Under the pieces are notes generated by a model. That model was not told the origin of the DNA and ran no database searches. It saw nothing but the letters and a program-made list of their open reading frames with translations. From the NCBI GenBank assembly GCA_016715885.1, contig JADJXL010000019.1, positions 186,001-250,000 on the forward strand: DNA of 64,000 bases, written 5' to 3'. Position 1 is the stretch's first letter; every line of letters begins with the position of its first letter. This document shows positions 15,592-24,121 of this stretch, in pieces. A program made the position numbers and the translations under genes. The stretch is from Polyangiaceae bacterium (GTDB taxonomy: Bacteria; Myxococcota_A; Polyangia; Polyangiales; Polyangiaceae).

Positions 15592-16746
15592 CTACGCGGG
15601 CGCGTTCGCGGGCGGGCTGGACGGCGAGCGTCCGCGAGCAGCGATCTTCCGTGCGGCATCCTCGAGATCGGCCTTGAGGAAGTGCACGTAGCGCTGCGTG
15701 GTGGACAGGTGCACGTGCCCCGCCATGCGCTGCACGACGTGCACGGGGATGCCGGCGCGCAGCCATGACGTGATGGCATAGTGCCGCAGGCTGTAGATCG
15801 ACCAACCTTCGAGGCCCGCGCGGTGGATGACGCGTTCGAAGGCTTGATCGAGCCCGAACTGGCCCCACGGGAGGCCAAGGTAGTTGGTCGCGATGTGGCC
15901 TTCGCGGTCGCCGTGCATCTCGGGCGCGAGCACGCGAGCGAGCTCGGGCGAGATGGGCACCTCGCGCTGTCCGGTCTTGGGCGTGTGGATTTCGCCGTGG
16001 GACCAGCCGCGGCGGATGGTGATGAACCCGCCGACGGGTTCGCCGTTTTCGTACCGGAGCTGCACGTCTCGACGGCGGAGCGCGCGGACTTCGTTGGGGC
16101 GAAGGCCGGCGTCCGACATGAGCGTGAAGCTCAAGCGGTGCGACTTGCGCGCGTGGTCGAGCAAGAGCGCGACTTGCTCGTCGGTCGGAATTTCGAGCAC
16201 GCTTTGCCCAATTTTCTTGAGCGTCGGCATATTCGCCGGTATGGCCGGGATGTATTGCCGTGACGCTGCGAAACGCAGCAATGAGCGGAGCACAATTTGG
16301 ATATTGTTGCGCGTGCTCAATGCGAGCGTTCGCTTGGTCAGCTCGAGGTCCAGCTCTTCGGCAGCTCGACCATCGACTTGCGTGATGGGCAATGCGCCGA
16401 ATTTGGGGAGCAGCTCGCTTGCGAATACCGCGTCGTATCCCTTCCTGGTCGTGATTTTGAGGTCGGTGACCATGAAGGTTTGGCGGAACTCGTCGACGAC
16501 TTCGGCGAACGTCTTCACCGATTCAGGCGGAATTGATTGGGGCGTTTCGCTTTCGGCGCCTGGTTCATACGGCGAGCCGTACCGCGCGATATTGAGCATG
16601 TAGCGTTTTTCTTCCGCTTTGGCTGCCGTCATGCTTTGCGTTTGGGCATCTTTGCGGAAGCGTTCTTGGCGACCGTTTTTCGTGGTGTATCGGATGTCAA
16701 TGACCAGGCACGGTTTCCCGCGCCGCTGAGACTTGCGAACGGCCAT
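15592..16746 (-). CDS. Tyrosine recombinase/integrase A
   Basis: 384 aa from ATG 16746, with AAGGA upstream; the start matches the two related integrases in the window. The N-terminal arm-binding part has RRGKPCLVIDIRYTTKNGR; a SAM-like core-binding domain follows at about residues 90-180. The catalytic domain carries SDAGLRPNEVRALRRRD, YSLRHYAIT and MAGHVHLSTTQRYVHF (R, R-H, H and nucleophile Y visible). The first His of the usual HxLRH is Tyr here, as in some family members. The C-terminus faces the tRNA 3' half at 15275. Confidence 0.9.
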   Translation of the reverse strand: MAVRKSQRRGKPCLVIDIRYTTKNGRQERFRKDAQTQSMTAAKAEEKRYMLNIARYGSPYEPGAESETPQSIPPESVKTFAEVVDEFRQTFMVTDLKITTRKGYDAVFASELLPKFGALPITQVDGRAAEELDLELTKRTLALSTRNNIQIVLRSLLRFAASRQYIPAIPANMPTLKKIGQSVLEIPTDEQVALLLDHARKSHRLSFTLMSDAGLRPNEVRALRRRDVQLRYENGEPVGGFITIRRGWSHGEIHTPKTGQREVPISPELARVLAPEMHGDREGHIATNYLGLPWGQFGLDQAFERVIHRAGLEGWSIYSLRHYAITSWLRAGIPVHVVQRMAGHVHLSTTQRYVHFLKADLEDAARKIAARGRSPSSPPANAPA

Positions 16747-16952
16747 GATGGTCCTTTCGGCTCGGCTCAGCCACGGCTGCGATGGGGCAGGGTGTAGCAT
16801 GGGGAGGTGCGTCGGGTCAATCCCACGTGTGGACAAACGCAGATGCGGCCGCGCGTGGTCGGCGGTCGAGGCACTCATGCGTTTGGGTCACGAGTTCCCC
16901 AAAACCCACTGGGGCTCACAGCAAAGCCCCTGGCTTTGCCGGCGTTGTTCAC

Positions 16953-17993
16953 TCACGATTTACAGCAAAACGTCTTCTCTCCCGTCGGGATGACTTTACC
17001 GATTGGCTCGCCCCCCTTTAATGTGCACGTTCCAGCTGGAGCTTTTCCCATGATCGAAAAGTCCACGGTTGGATTGATTGCAGCACATGCACCCCCTGCA
17101 CCGACGATCACTCCCTCGCCGGAACAACCAGACTGCTCGAACACTTCGTACTCGCCTCCCGAACAACCTGCGATACAACCGCAAGGCGTGCATCCCTGGC
17201 GCTCGTCAACGTACCCGGTAAATGCGTTGGTCGAAATGGCGCTCCAACCGGCAGGACAAACCGGTAGGTGGCTATTGGCATACATACATAAATGCTCATC
17301 ATTGCCGACGACTACCTTGCTCGGATGCTTCACCGCACAGGCGGAAACTTTCGTCTTCATTGCGGGGCTTGCAATCGGCGCTCCGCCCGCTGCCGTACAA
17401 TTACCCGCCGCCACCTGCCCATCTCCAATGGTCGCCACCGATTGGAGCACTTCAAATATCCCGAGATTGAACAAGTCAATCGAGACGCATTCGTCGACAC
17501 CCGGATTGAAAACGAAGTCCGGGGACGTACACATTGCGGTCTGGAAGTCCAAAGCAACATCGGGCCCAGAGCACGATACGCTCGACGCATCGCACGTGCA
17601 GGCGTCGCATATTTGCTCATTCGGATTCTGGTACAAAGTCACCGCTGCCGAACCGTCTGCACAGGTTGGGGAGGGCGCGTCGATGGATGAAATCGAAATG
17701 ACCGCAAACCCATCGAAGTCGAGCGGAAGTTGATCCACGCAAATGGAATTCGCTTTGCAGTCGGAATCGGCACAATCCGTTTTCCCATCGCCGTCGTCGT
17801 CTTCGTCGTTCATGCAATCCTCCGCAGCCATTCCCGCGCCACCGTCTGATTCACTGCTTTCACCATCATCGGTAGGCTGCGAAAATGATGCCTCCAGAGG
17901 ACACGTCGCCAAGTCTTCACACGTTGGATCGCCAATACACCCCGTGAGCACCAGTGCGATCGTCAACGCAGGCCATTTCAGCATCGATTTCAT
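16953..17993 (-). CDS. Cys-rich lipoprotein
   Basis: 346 aa; AGGAGGG lies 5 bases before ATG 17993. Signal peptide and lipobox ALVLTGC. The mature protein has an acidic DXD-rich stretch (DEDDDGDGKTDCADSDCK), resembling thrombospondin-type Ca-binding repeats. It then has Cys clusters (QICDACTCDASSVSC, GCTPCGCIAGC) and ends TFCCKS. The C-terminal architecture matches 35428-36663 (also ending RTFCC...). It follows the PEGA-like gene by 19 bases. Probable outer-membrane surface lipoprotein of unknown role. Confidence 0.65.
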   Translation of the reverse strand: MKSMLKWPALTIALVLTGCIGDPTCEDLATCPLEASFSQPTDDGESSESDGGAGMAAEDCMNDEDDDGDGKTDCADSDCKANSICVDQLPLDFDGFAVISISSIDAPSPTCADGSAAVTLYQNPNEQICDACTCDASSVSCSGPDVALDFQTAMCTSPDFVFNPGVDECVSIDLFNLGIFEVLQSVATIGDGQVAAGNCTAAGGAPIASPAMKTKVSACAVKHPSKVVVGNDEHLCMYANSHLPVCPAGWSAISTNAFTGYVDERQGCTPCGCIAGCSGGEYEVFEQSGCSGEGVIVGAGGACAAINPTVDFSIMGKAPAGTCTLKGGEPIGKVIPTGEKTFCCKS

Positions 17994-18012
17994 GACATCC
18001 CTCCTCATTCGA

Positions 18013-18981
18013 TCAAAACGTTCCACCCATCCAAACCGTCGCGCCACCAGGAACAGGAACGACCACGGCTGCCACGTTCGGGGCACGTTTCGTGGATGAG
18101 TCCCGATGTTTGGGCAGTACGATTGCCGTGACCAAGACAGCAAGCCCTACGCCACTCGCGACGAACCCACCCCATGCAGTCCGATATGCACCGTCGCGCT
18201 TTTCAACCAGCTCGGCAACGCGTGAGCAATCATCACTGCCCGCGTCATGCGCACATTGCGACGTGCGCAGAGGAAATGCCGCCACCGTTGCCGAACGCTG
18301 CTGCTCGGCGTTTTGCCCAGATACAGCGTATGCCACGCCAATTCCTGTGCCTGTTACACCAACGAGCCCTCCAGCCACCGTCGTCGCAATTCGCCATGCA
18401 GGCCAAGGCGACTTCTTCGGTTGGCGTTGAACGACGCGTGCCGATTCCGGTTTGTCCTTTCGGCCAACGGCTTTTCTCGGCCCGAAGATCAGCTCGATGT
18501 TGCCCACATGGCCCGCCACGACCTCGATACGTTTTTGTATTTGCTGATCATCGATTTGCGCTTCGATTAAATGCTCACCGGCTTCGAGAAAAATCGGATT
18601 GATGGCGGGAAAGGATCCCACGAACGCTCCATCGATGCGCAGCCGCGCTCCTTTTTCTGTCTTCACGTCAATGACTGCCACACGGCTCAATGCCGTTTGC
18701 AACAACCCCTCGATGACCGCTCGGCCTCCCTGCGCACCTTGTTCGTCCATCTCGTCGACATGTTTCGTCAGCACTTGGGCAGCTCGAGTGTAGATGCCCA
18801 GATCCATGAAACAGCGAGCGACACGCACGACGACCAATGCTTTGGGGCCGTCACCGGATTGTAGCGGTCCTTCGCATTCATCCCAGTTGTGTTTTTTCGC
18901 GGTAGGTTCTTGGGCCTCGGTCATGCCGGACAAACAAAGCATAGCCATTCCCACAAGGAGTCCCAGTCTCACTCGAAACAT
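18013..18981 (-). CDS. PEGA-like periplasmic protein with TM segments
   Basis: 322 aa from ATG 18981, with a signal peptide (LGLLVGMAMLCLSGMTEAQ). A helical TPR-like part follows (RCFMDLGIYTRAAQVLTKH). A PEGA-type beta domain comes next (ALSRVAVIDVKTEKGARLRI, DGAFVGSFPAINPIFLEAGE). Two TM segments (TVAGGLVGVTGTGIGVAYAV, GGFVASGVGLAVLVTAIVL) flank a Cys-containing loop. This layout is very common in Polyangiales, next to Ser/Thr kinases. It lies between the regulator 19271-20536 and lipoprotein 16953-17993. Confidence 0.65.
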   Translation of the reverse strand: MFRVRLGLLVGMAMLCLSGMTEAQEPTAKKHNWDECEGPLQSGDGPKALVVVRVARCFMDLGIYTRAAQVLTKHVDEMDEQGAQGGRAVIEGLLQTALSRVAVIDVKTEKGARLRIDGAFVGSFPAINPIFLEAGEHLIEAQIDDQQIQKRIEVVAGHVGNIELIFGPRKAVGRKDKPESARVVQRQPKKSPWPAWRIATTVAGGLVGVTGTGIGVAYAVSGQNAEQQRSATVAAFPLRTSQCAHDAGSDDCSRVAELVEKRDGAYRTAWGGFVASGVGLAVLVTAIVLPKHRDSSTKRAPNVAAVVVPVPGGATVWMGGTF

Positions 18982-19057
18982 ACGTGCCTTTCCGCGCCCG
19001 GTCATGTGCCGTCACGCATGAAGCACGATGCGACAAACCTCGATGACGGGCAAGAAG

Positions 19058-19186
19058 GTGTCAGGTCGAAGGCGACACCCTCATTCAGCTCGGATTGATT
19101 TCCCCATTCGAAACGAATGAGGCCGGTTTTTCCCTCTCGTCGTCAACGCAAGGAAAATACCGAACGTGTCAGGTCGGGGGCGACAG
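19058..19186. promoter_or_regulatory. Two direct copies of a GTGTCAGGTCG...GGCGACA dyad
   Basis: Copies at 19058-19078 and 19166-19186 share GTGTCAGGTCG, two variable bases, and GGCGACA; the outer bases of the first form a dyad (GTGTC/GACAC). They lie in the 290-base gap upstream of the minus-strand gene 18013-18981, so they may be activator or repressor sites for that operon. Nothing else was recognised in this gap. Confidence 0.4.
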
Positions 19187-19270
19187 TGGCGATGGTTGGT
19201 GCTGCGAATGGGTCAACGTTCAATGATTCGACGTCGACAACGACGAACGCACCGAGCGGTCGATGCGCGG

Positions 19271-20536
19271 TCAAAGGTCGTCGGCATCCAAGCCATGTTC
19301 GGCGATGAGCTCGTGCAAGTATTGCCGGGTAATACCAACCTCGCGCGCCGATTTGGACACGTTGCCTCCACATTGTTCAAGCTTGGCCTTCAAGAATGCG
19401 CGGTCGAAGTGATCGAGCACGGCTTGGCGTGCGTCGGCCAAGGGAAGCGTCAAGAGGTTATCGATATTGGGTCGCTTCGCATTGTTTCCATCGTAGTTGG
19501 CCAAATAATGCTTGACATTTTCGACGGCGAGGAAAAGCTCGACGAACTTCTTCAATTCGGCAACGTTGTGCGGCCACATGTGTGCACGAAAAAAAGTCAT
19601 CGCCACCTGCGGCAAATCGACGAGCCGTCGCGGAGGATCCTTGTGGGCCAGAAATGTCTCGACCAGCAATCGAATGTCGTCCTTGCGATGACGTAACGGT
19701 GGCACGGCAATGATCGCCGCCCCGTGCGCGCGTGCATAGTCACCGAGCCCATGGGCCTCGAGGTACCCCGGCTGCACCGAGATGACGACTCGCGCGGCGA
19801 ACACTCGCGGTTCCGTGGCTCCAACCGGCACGAAGCGTTGCGTTCGCAATGCGCTGACGAGCGTCTTTACCACGTCTTCCGGCAATGCATCGACATTGCC
19901 CAGAAAAATTAAGCCCCCTCGCGCCTTGTCGAGAATGCCGCGCGGCCCCACGGTTGCCTTGCCTCCCGAAACGCTGGCGCTTCCGAAGAGGGTCCGTGCC
20001 TGCTGATCTCGTCGCAGCTTGCGGCAATCCACCATGAGTGTCGGAGGTTTGGCGGCACGGTCAGCGATTGCTTGGGCTAGAAGTGACCGCCCACTGCCCG
20101 CCTCACCCACCAAAAGGATCGGCAATTCTGCGTTCGATGCGGTGGCGAGTTGCGCGAACATCGCGCGCATCATGAGGCTCTGCCCCACCGCATTTCCGAA
20201 GCTCGCCGTCGGTGAAAGTGGGAGTTCTCGAGGTCCGAGGTGCTGAATCTTCAATGTGGTCGTTCCAATACGCACCACCGCGTGTTCGGTAAGTACGCAT
20301 TCGATGACGCGTGTGGTTCCAATCCACGAACCGTTCTTGCTACCTAAATCGCGGAGCAAGACGCCTTGCTCGGTCACGCGAATTTCGCAATGCTCGCTCG
20401 ATACGTGGGGATCGTTCAAGACGATATCGCAACTCGGGCGCGTGCCAATGACGACTGGGGCGAGGTCGACATGGTAGGAAGCCGTGGTTCGACCGTGATT
20501 CAATGCGACATCGAGCCGAATGAGCGGGACGACCAT
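19271..20536 (-). CDS. FHA/AAA+ response regulator lacking GAFTGA
   Basis: 421 aa. FHA domain at about residues 25-95 (VVIGTRPSCDIVLNDPHVSS, LRDLGSKNGSWIG). AAA+ domain with Walker A-like GEAGSGRS and GGLIFLGNVDALP in the Walker B position. C-terminal Fis-type HTH (CGGNVSKSAREVGITRQYLH). The sigma54-contact loop GAFTGA is absent (the segment reads SGGKATVGPRGIL) and Walker A lacks the Lys, so it may not drive sigma54 promoters by ATP hydrolysis. The paralogue 25772-27199 has both. Likely a DNA-binding signal integrator. Confidence 0.75.
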   Translation of the reverse strand: MVVPLIRLDVALNHGRTTASYHVDLAPVVIGTRPSCDIVLNDPHVSSEHCEIRVTEQGVLLRDLGSKNGSWIGTTRVIECVLTEHAVVRIGTTTLKIQHLGPRELPLSPTASFGNAVGQSLMMRAMFAQLATASNAELPILLVGEAGSGRSLLAQAIADRAAKPPTLMVDCRKLRRDQQARTLFGSASVSGGKATVGPRGILDKARGGLIFLGNVDALPEDVVKTLVSALRTQRFVPVGATEPRVFAARVVISVQPGYLEAHGLGDYARAHGAAIIAVPPLRHRKDDIRLLVETFLAHKDPPRRLVDLPQVAMTFFRAHMWPHNVAELKKFVELFLAVENVKHYLANYDGNNAKRPNIDNLLTLPLADARQAVLDHFDRAFLKAKLEQCGGNVSKSAREVGITRQYLHELIAEHGLDADDL

Positions 20537-20963
20537 GGTTCCGCGAATGGTCTGCGTAACCGTGAGCTGAGTTGCGCTCGCATCGAACGGCTCTCCCTGG
20601 GCTGTGCACGGTGCATGCATCGTTTTGGGGTTCCTTGTTGGTCAGAACAGCCGAGTTCTGGATTGGAAGTTACCGTTTGTCGCTGGGCATCGAACGAACA
20701 TGATGGTCGATGAAGCGAGCTTTATGGAGAATATCGCGCTACCATTCGATGTGATGGGCCTGCCGCAAGTTGTCTTTGAAGGTGGAATCGATTGCCATGC
20801 TTCATTTTTGGTGGAAACGGTAGGGGCAAACCTTATTCGGAGGCACGAGGTCGGTCGCGGTGTGGCCAACGTGCGCTTCAATCGAGTCAGTCGCTTGTGG
20901 GCGAGAACCATGGCAAGTAAGCGACATTTCTGGCACCATGCAAGTCAGCGACGAATACCTAGC
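20537..20963. other. Gap without a convincing gene
   Basis: Upstream region of the regulator 19271-20536 and downstream of 20964-22505. It contains a TGCACGGTGCA element near 20600, reminiscent of the TTGCAC/GTGCAA half-sites at 27301-27358. A plus-strand frame (about 20700-20930) shows LPFDVMGLPQVVFEGG but no RBS and no recognised family. Otherwise nothing clear. Confidence 0.35.
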
Positions 20964-22505
20964 CTACCGCGCGCATCGAAATCCAATGTACGTGCTGCGC
21001 GTGTCGGGACTTGCGGAGCTACGCAATGACGAGGGCAACCCACTACGAACGACCCGGGTGGTTGCGCCTGTCATGGCGGCGCAATCATTGCACGGGGTCG
21101 TATAGGGGTCTTGGTATCCATCGAGATTCCATTCGTCCATACTTCCCCCCAGGTCCGCATGCGACCATTTGCCATCGCTCTTGGGCGATCTCGACCCTAC
21201 GGACACCGCTGCGTTGTTGCAGGATTTCTGGAATAAGCTACTACATGGTGGCATGTCCGTTAAGGTTTTGTCGGGTAACGACGTTCCCCACGGATATTCG
21301 CGCTGCTCGCTTCCTGCCGCTACGGCATAATTCCATTCTGCTTCGGTGACCAATCGTCCACCGTCCCAAGCGCAGAAGGCAAACGCCTCGAACCAGGTGA
21401 CGCAGTTGACTGGCAGATTTTCTCCTTCTGATTCCGAGTCCACTCCAGGCTGAAAAGGCCATGTAGGAAAGCGATCGAGCGGGTGCATAATGGGCCAGTT
21501 CCCGTCAGGCCATGGTGAATTTGGTGGCAAGGGGGCATGAGGCCCAGAAGGGCCTCCATCTGGCAGGATGAGGGGCACGCCAGAAGATGAAGATGAAGAT
21601 GAAGACGAAATGGTTGGACGTATGGGCGGATGAGGACCCGGCAATAGAATGACTGGATCTGATAACCAGGGTGGCTCTGGGGAGGACTCACTACATATGC
21701 GCAAGTGCGACATCAATGAGTCTTTTGTCGCAGGCAATCGCGAGTCCCATTCGGGATCCCAACCACTGCCCGGAATCTCCGGATGCGCCCCCGCTCCTGC
21801 TTCGGGTTTGCTGCCGGGATATGTCGCAACGAACGCTCGAAATCGTCCGACGGTAACCTCGAACCGATCCAATCGGTAATCTTCGATTTTGGCTGGATAT
21901 TTCGAGTCGTTGCTCCGATTGTAAGTGCCACCGGTGACGATTGGCGCATCGCAGCAATTTTCATGTGAATCAGGGCCACATGTCTGCGCCAAACCTATGC
22001 AACTCCTGCTGGAGCAATGCGTGCCTGCACAAACCCCCGACACACAATCATCGTCATTGGTGCAGATCTGCGCATCCGCTTTTTTGCATAGGCCGTTTCC
22101 ATCACACGCAAAGGCTACTGTACATGATGAGGAATCTGGGTGTCCCGGCGGTACATAGGTGCACGTTCCCGTCGCGCAAGTCCGGCACTCGTAATCGCAT
22201 GATTGGTTACAACAAACGTTATCGACGCAGAAGCCCGACGGGCACTCGGTATCGACCATGCAAGGCTGAACTGGAACCTCATTGAGGATACACTCTCCGG
22301 CTTCATTACAGGTTCCGCCGGAACAGTTACTGCCGCAAGCGCTTTCGGCGCAAACGCTGCTCACGCAATGGCCGCTAAGACAATCCGACGGCAAGGTGCA
22401 GGATTCGCCGTTTCGCAATCGATTTCCCCCCGTTGTGATACCGAGGACGGTATTGCATCCCACGACCATTAATATGAGTGTGACGAAGAACCATCGCTTG
22501 TGCAT
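20964..22505 (-). CDS. FGE-sulfatase-domain lipoprotein
   Basis: 513 aa; AAGGAG lies before ATG 22505. Lipobox LILMVVGC. The N-terminal 170 residues are Cys-rich (LPSDCLSGHCVSSVC, GYxC-type repeats). The C-terminal about 300 residues form a formylglycine-generating-enzyme-like (SUMF1) domain: GGTYNRSNDSKYPAKIEDYR, LDRFEVTVGRFRAFV, PVNCVTWFEAFAFCAW, GGRLVTEAEWNYAVAAG, and final YIGFRCAR. A Ser-rich low-complexity insert splits the domain. In Polyangiales such lipoproteins usually lack known FGE activity. It belongs to the kinase-regulator operon upstream. Confidence 0.75.
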   Translation of the reverse strand: MHKRWFFVTLILMVVGCNTVLGITTGGNRLRNGESCTLPSDCLSGHCVSSVCAESACGSNCSGGTCNEAGECILNEVPVQPCMVDTECPSGFCVDNVCCNQSCDYECRTCATGTCTYVPPGHPDSSSCTVAFACDGNGLCKKADAQICTNDDDCVSGVCAGTHCSSRSCIGLAQTCGPDSHENCCDAPIVTGGTYNRSNDSKYPAKIEDYRLDRFEVTVGRFRAFVATYPGSKPEAGAGAHPEIPGSGWDPEWDSRLPATKDSLMSHLRICSESSPEPPWLSDPVILLPGPHPPIRPTISSSSSSSSSGVPLILPDGGPSGPHAPLPPNSPWPDGNWPIMHPLDRFPTWPFQPGVDSESEGENLPVNCVTWFEAFAFCAWDGGRLVTEAEWNYAVAAGSEQREYPWGTSLPDKTLTDMPPCSSLFQKSCNNAAVSVGSRSPKSDGKWSHADLGGSMDEWNLDGYQDPYTTPCNDCAAMTGATTRVVRSGLPSSLRSSASPDTRSTYIGFRCAR

Positions 22506-22529
22506 GTTTAAGTCTCCTTGTCGAAGTTC

Positions 22530-22992
22530 TACTGCGCTTAATGACACCATACGCAATTCCCTCTGGCAGCACATGTCAGCATCGGGGCATTGCCTCACTG
22601 TTCCAACGCTAGGTCGCGAAAAGCATCGATCGTTAATCGTGCAGGAGTCTCCGTGGTTGCAATTTGTCCCGTCCCTCTTCGACGGATTAGAATTACTCTG
22701 TCGGCGGAGCACATGTCGCTCATGGCGAGATTAATCCAGATAACAAACCCCTTCACGCAATAACCCGTCAAACAGTCACTTCCATCTCCGTAAGGTTGTC
22801 CAATTTCTTTTCTACATTGGTCCTTGCCATTGCACGCTTGACAGGGGCCCATGCAGGCAGGTACGCTGCTTGCGCCTCGTCCACTTTCACCCAAGGTGAT
22901 TCAAACCCCGAACTGGCCTGCACATTGCAAGCCATGCGCGGCAATTGGCACGCGTTGTCGCAATAGTATTCATTGATGTGTTTGTTATTCAT
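22530..22992 (-). pseudogene. Remnant of a Cys-rich secreted protein gene
   Basis: Three minus-strand frames carry successive Cys-rich fragments: YYCDNACQLPRMACNVQ (near 22980), CMGPCQACNGKDQCRKEIG (near 22840) and NCNHGDSCTINDRC (near 22640). No single frame is open across the region and no lipobox start was seen. It looks like a decayed Cys-rich gene between the TPR-protein gene and the FGE-type gene. Confidence 0.4.
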
Positions 22993-23068
22993 ATATTATG
23001 CCGATTTCTTGCGTAAATGCCTGCCCGACCAGCTCTGGAATCCATTGCGTTCTCATGTCGTTCGCTCC

Positions 23069-24091
23069 TCAAAAATTACCACTGACAGAGACCCCCATTG
23101 GTGTAACGTTCACTGCGAGCTGCCGAGCTGACGGTTTCCGCGGTAAAGATTGTTCGACACTTCTCGGTAGCAGAAAGAAAGTAATGCCTGCGGCAGTCAG
23201 CACTCCTCCAACGATTGCCGTGGCGGTCGCAGCATTGCCCAAATTCAATGCTTCATTTCGCAACGATAGCCCAACGTCGTCGCATATGCCGTTTTGATTG
23301 CATCCGTTGGTGCCGCTTAAGTCCTTCTTATTGAGCGCAACCCATGACAAAATGCCGCATGTTGCGAATGATGCCGTACCAATGCTCAATGATGCCCATC
23401 CCAGAGGCCGCTGCCACCATCGTGTTGGGGTTACTTGTGGCCCGAAGCTTACCGGATATGGCGGGACGATTTCGAGTGAAGGAGCGCCCATGCGATGTTC
23501 TTGCACCATGAGCAGTACCGGTATCTCCAAATGCATTCCATCGGCCGCAAACTCCACCTCTTTCGTCCATGTTTCTCGATTTGGAGCTCGAGCCTCCAAT
23601 ACGTGTTTGCCTCTATCAATTGGTACGTCGGTGTTCAAGTCCGATTTCTCTAGTGATTGGCCATCGACGAAAATGTTCAACGCATCCAAGGCGAGCAGCT
23701 CGTTTGACACGACAAGCTTCAATGTCGCGACGCGTGGGAGCTCTTGCAGCCTCGTCGTAATCCTCGCAGCACGCTGAGAGTTACCTGCTGCATGGGCCAA
23801 TGCTTCGGCACGTGCATACTCCTTGGACGCACTACCCAACCGACCAAGCTGCTCATAACAATGCCCGAGCGTTTCATGCGCACCAATGCCGTTTGGCATG
23901 AGCTGTGTCACCTGCTCCAATTTGGAGGCAGCATCAGCGAATTTTTTAGCTGCCAACAAATCGAGAGCTTCCTTGTAGAGTTGCTGTGGCGTTACCTGAT
24001 TCATCGACGTGTCTTGTGCAAATGCTGTCTCGGAGCTCGTCGAGGCCGGTGCGAGCAAGAGCGCAATAGCAATCCAGCGTTGTTTGAACAT
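23069..24091 (-). CDS. TPR protein with PEGA-like domain
   Basis: 340 aa with a signal peptide (IALLLAPASTSSETAFAQ). TPR-like helices at about residues 37-120 (YKEALDLLAAKKFADAASKL, HETLGHCYEQLGRLGSASKE). A PEGA-like beta domain follows at about 125-210 (LNIFVDGQSLEKSDL, GKHVLEARAPNRETW). Two hydrophobic segments (LGWASLSIGTASFATCGIL, TATAIVGGVLTAAGITFFLL) flank a Cys loop. The topology is the same as 18013-18981 but the protein is longer. It follows the kinase gene by 30 bases, so it is likely part of the same operon and a partner at the envelope. Confidence 0.7.
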   Translation of the reverse strand: MFKQRWIAIALLLAPASTSSETAFAQDTSMNQVTPQQLYKEALDLLAAKKFADAASKLEQVTQLMPNGIGAHETLGHCYEQLGRLGSASKEYARAEALAHAAGNSQRAARITTRLQELPRVATLKLVVSNELLALDALNIFVDGQSLEKSDLNTDVPIDRGKHVLEARAPNRETWTKEVEFAADGMHLEIPVLLMVQEHRMGAPSLEIVPPYPVSFGPQVTPTRWWQRPLGWASLSIGTASFATCGILSWVALNKKDLSGTNGCNQNGICDDVGLSLRNEALNLGNAATATAIVGGVLTAAGITFFLLPRSVEQSLPRKPSARQLAVNVTPMGVSVSGNF

Positions 24092-24121
24092 TTTGCAATC
24101 TCCCTAATGGGATGTTATGAA

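Noticed and set aside
20604..21029. Plus-strand ORF over the gap before 20537
   Set aside because: It overlaps the end of the FGE-type gene, has no RBS, and only a short stretch looks protein-like.
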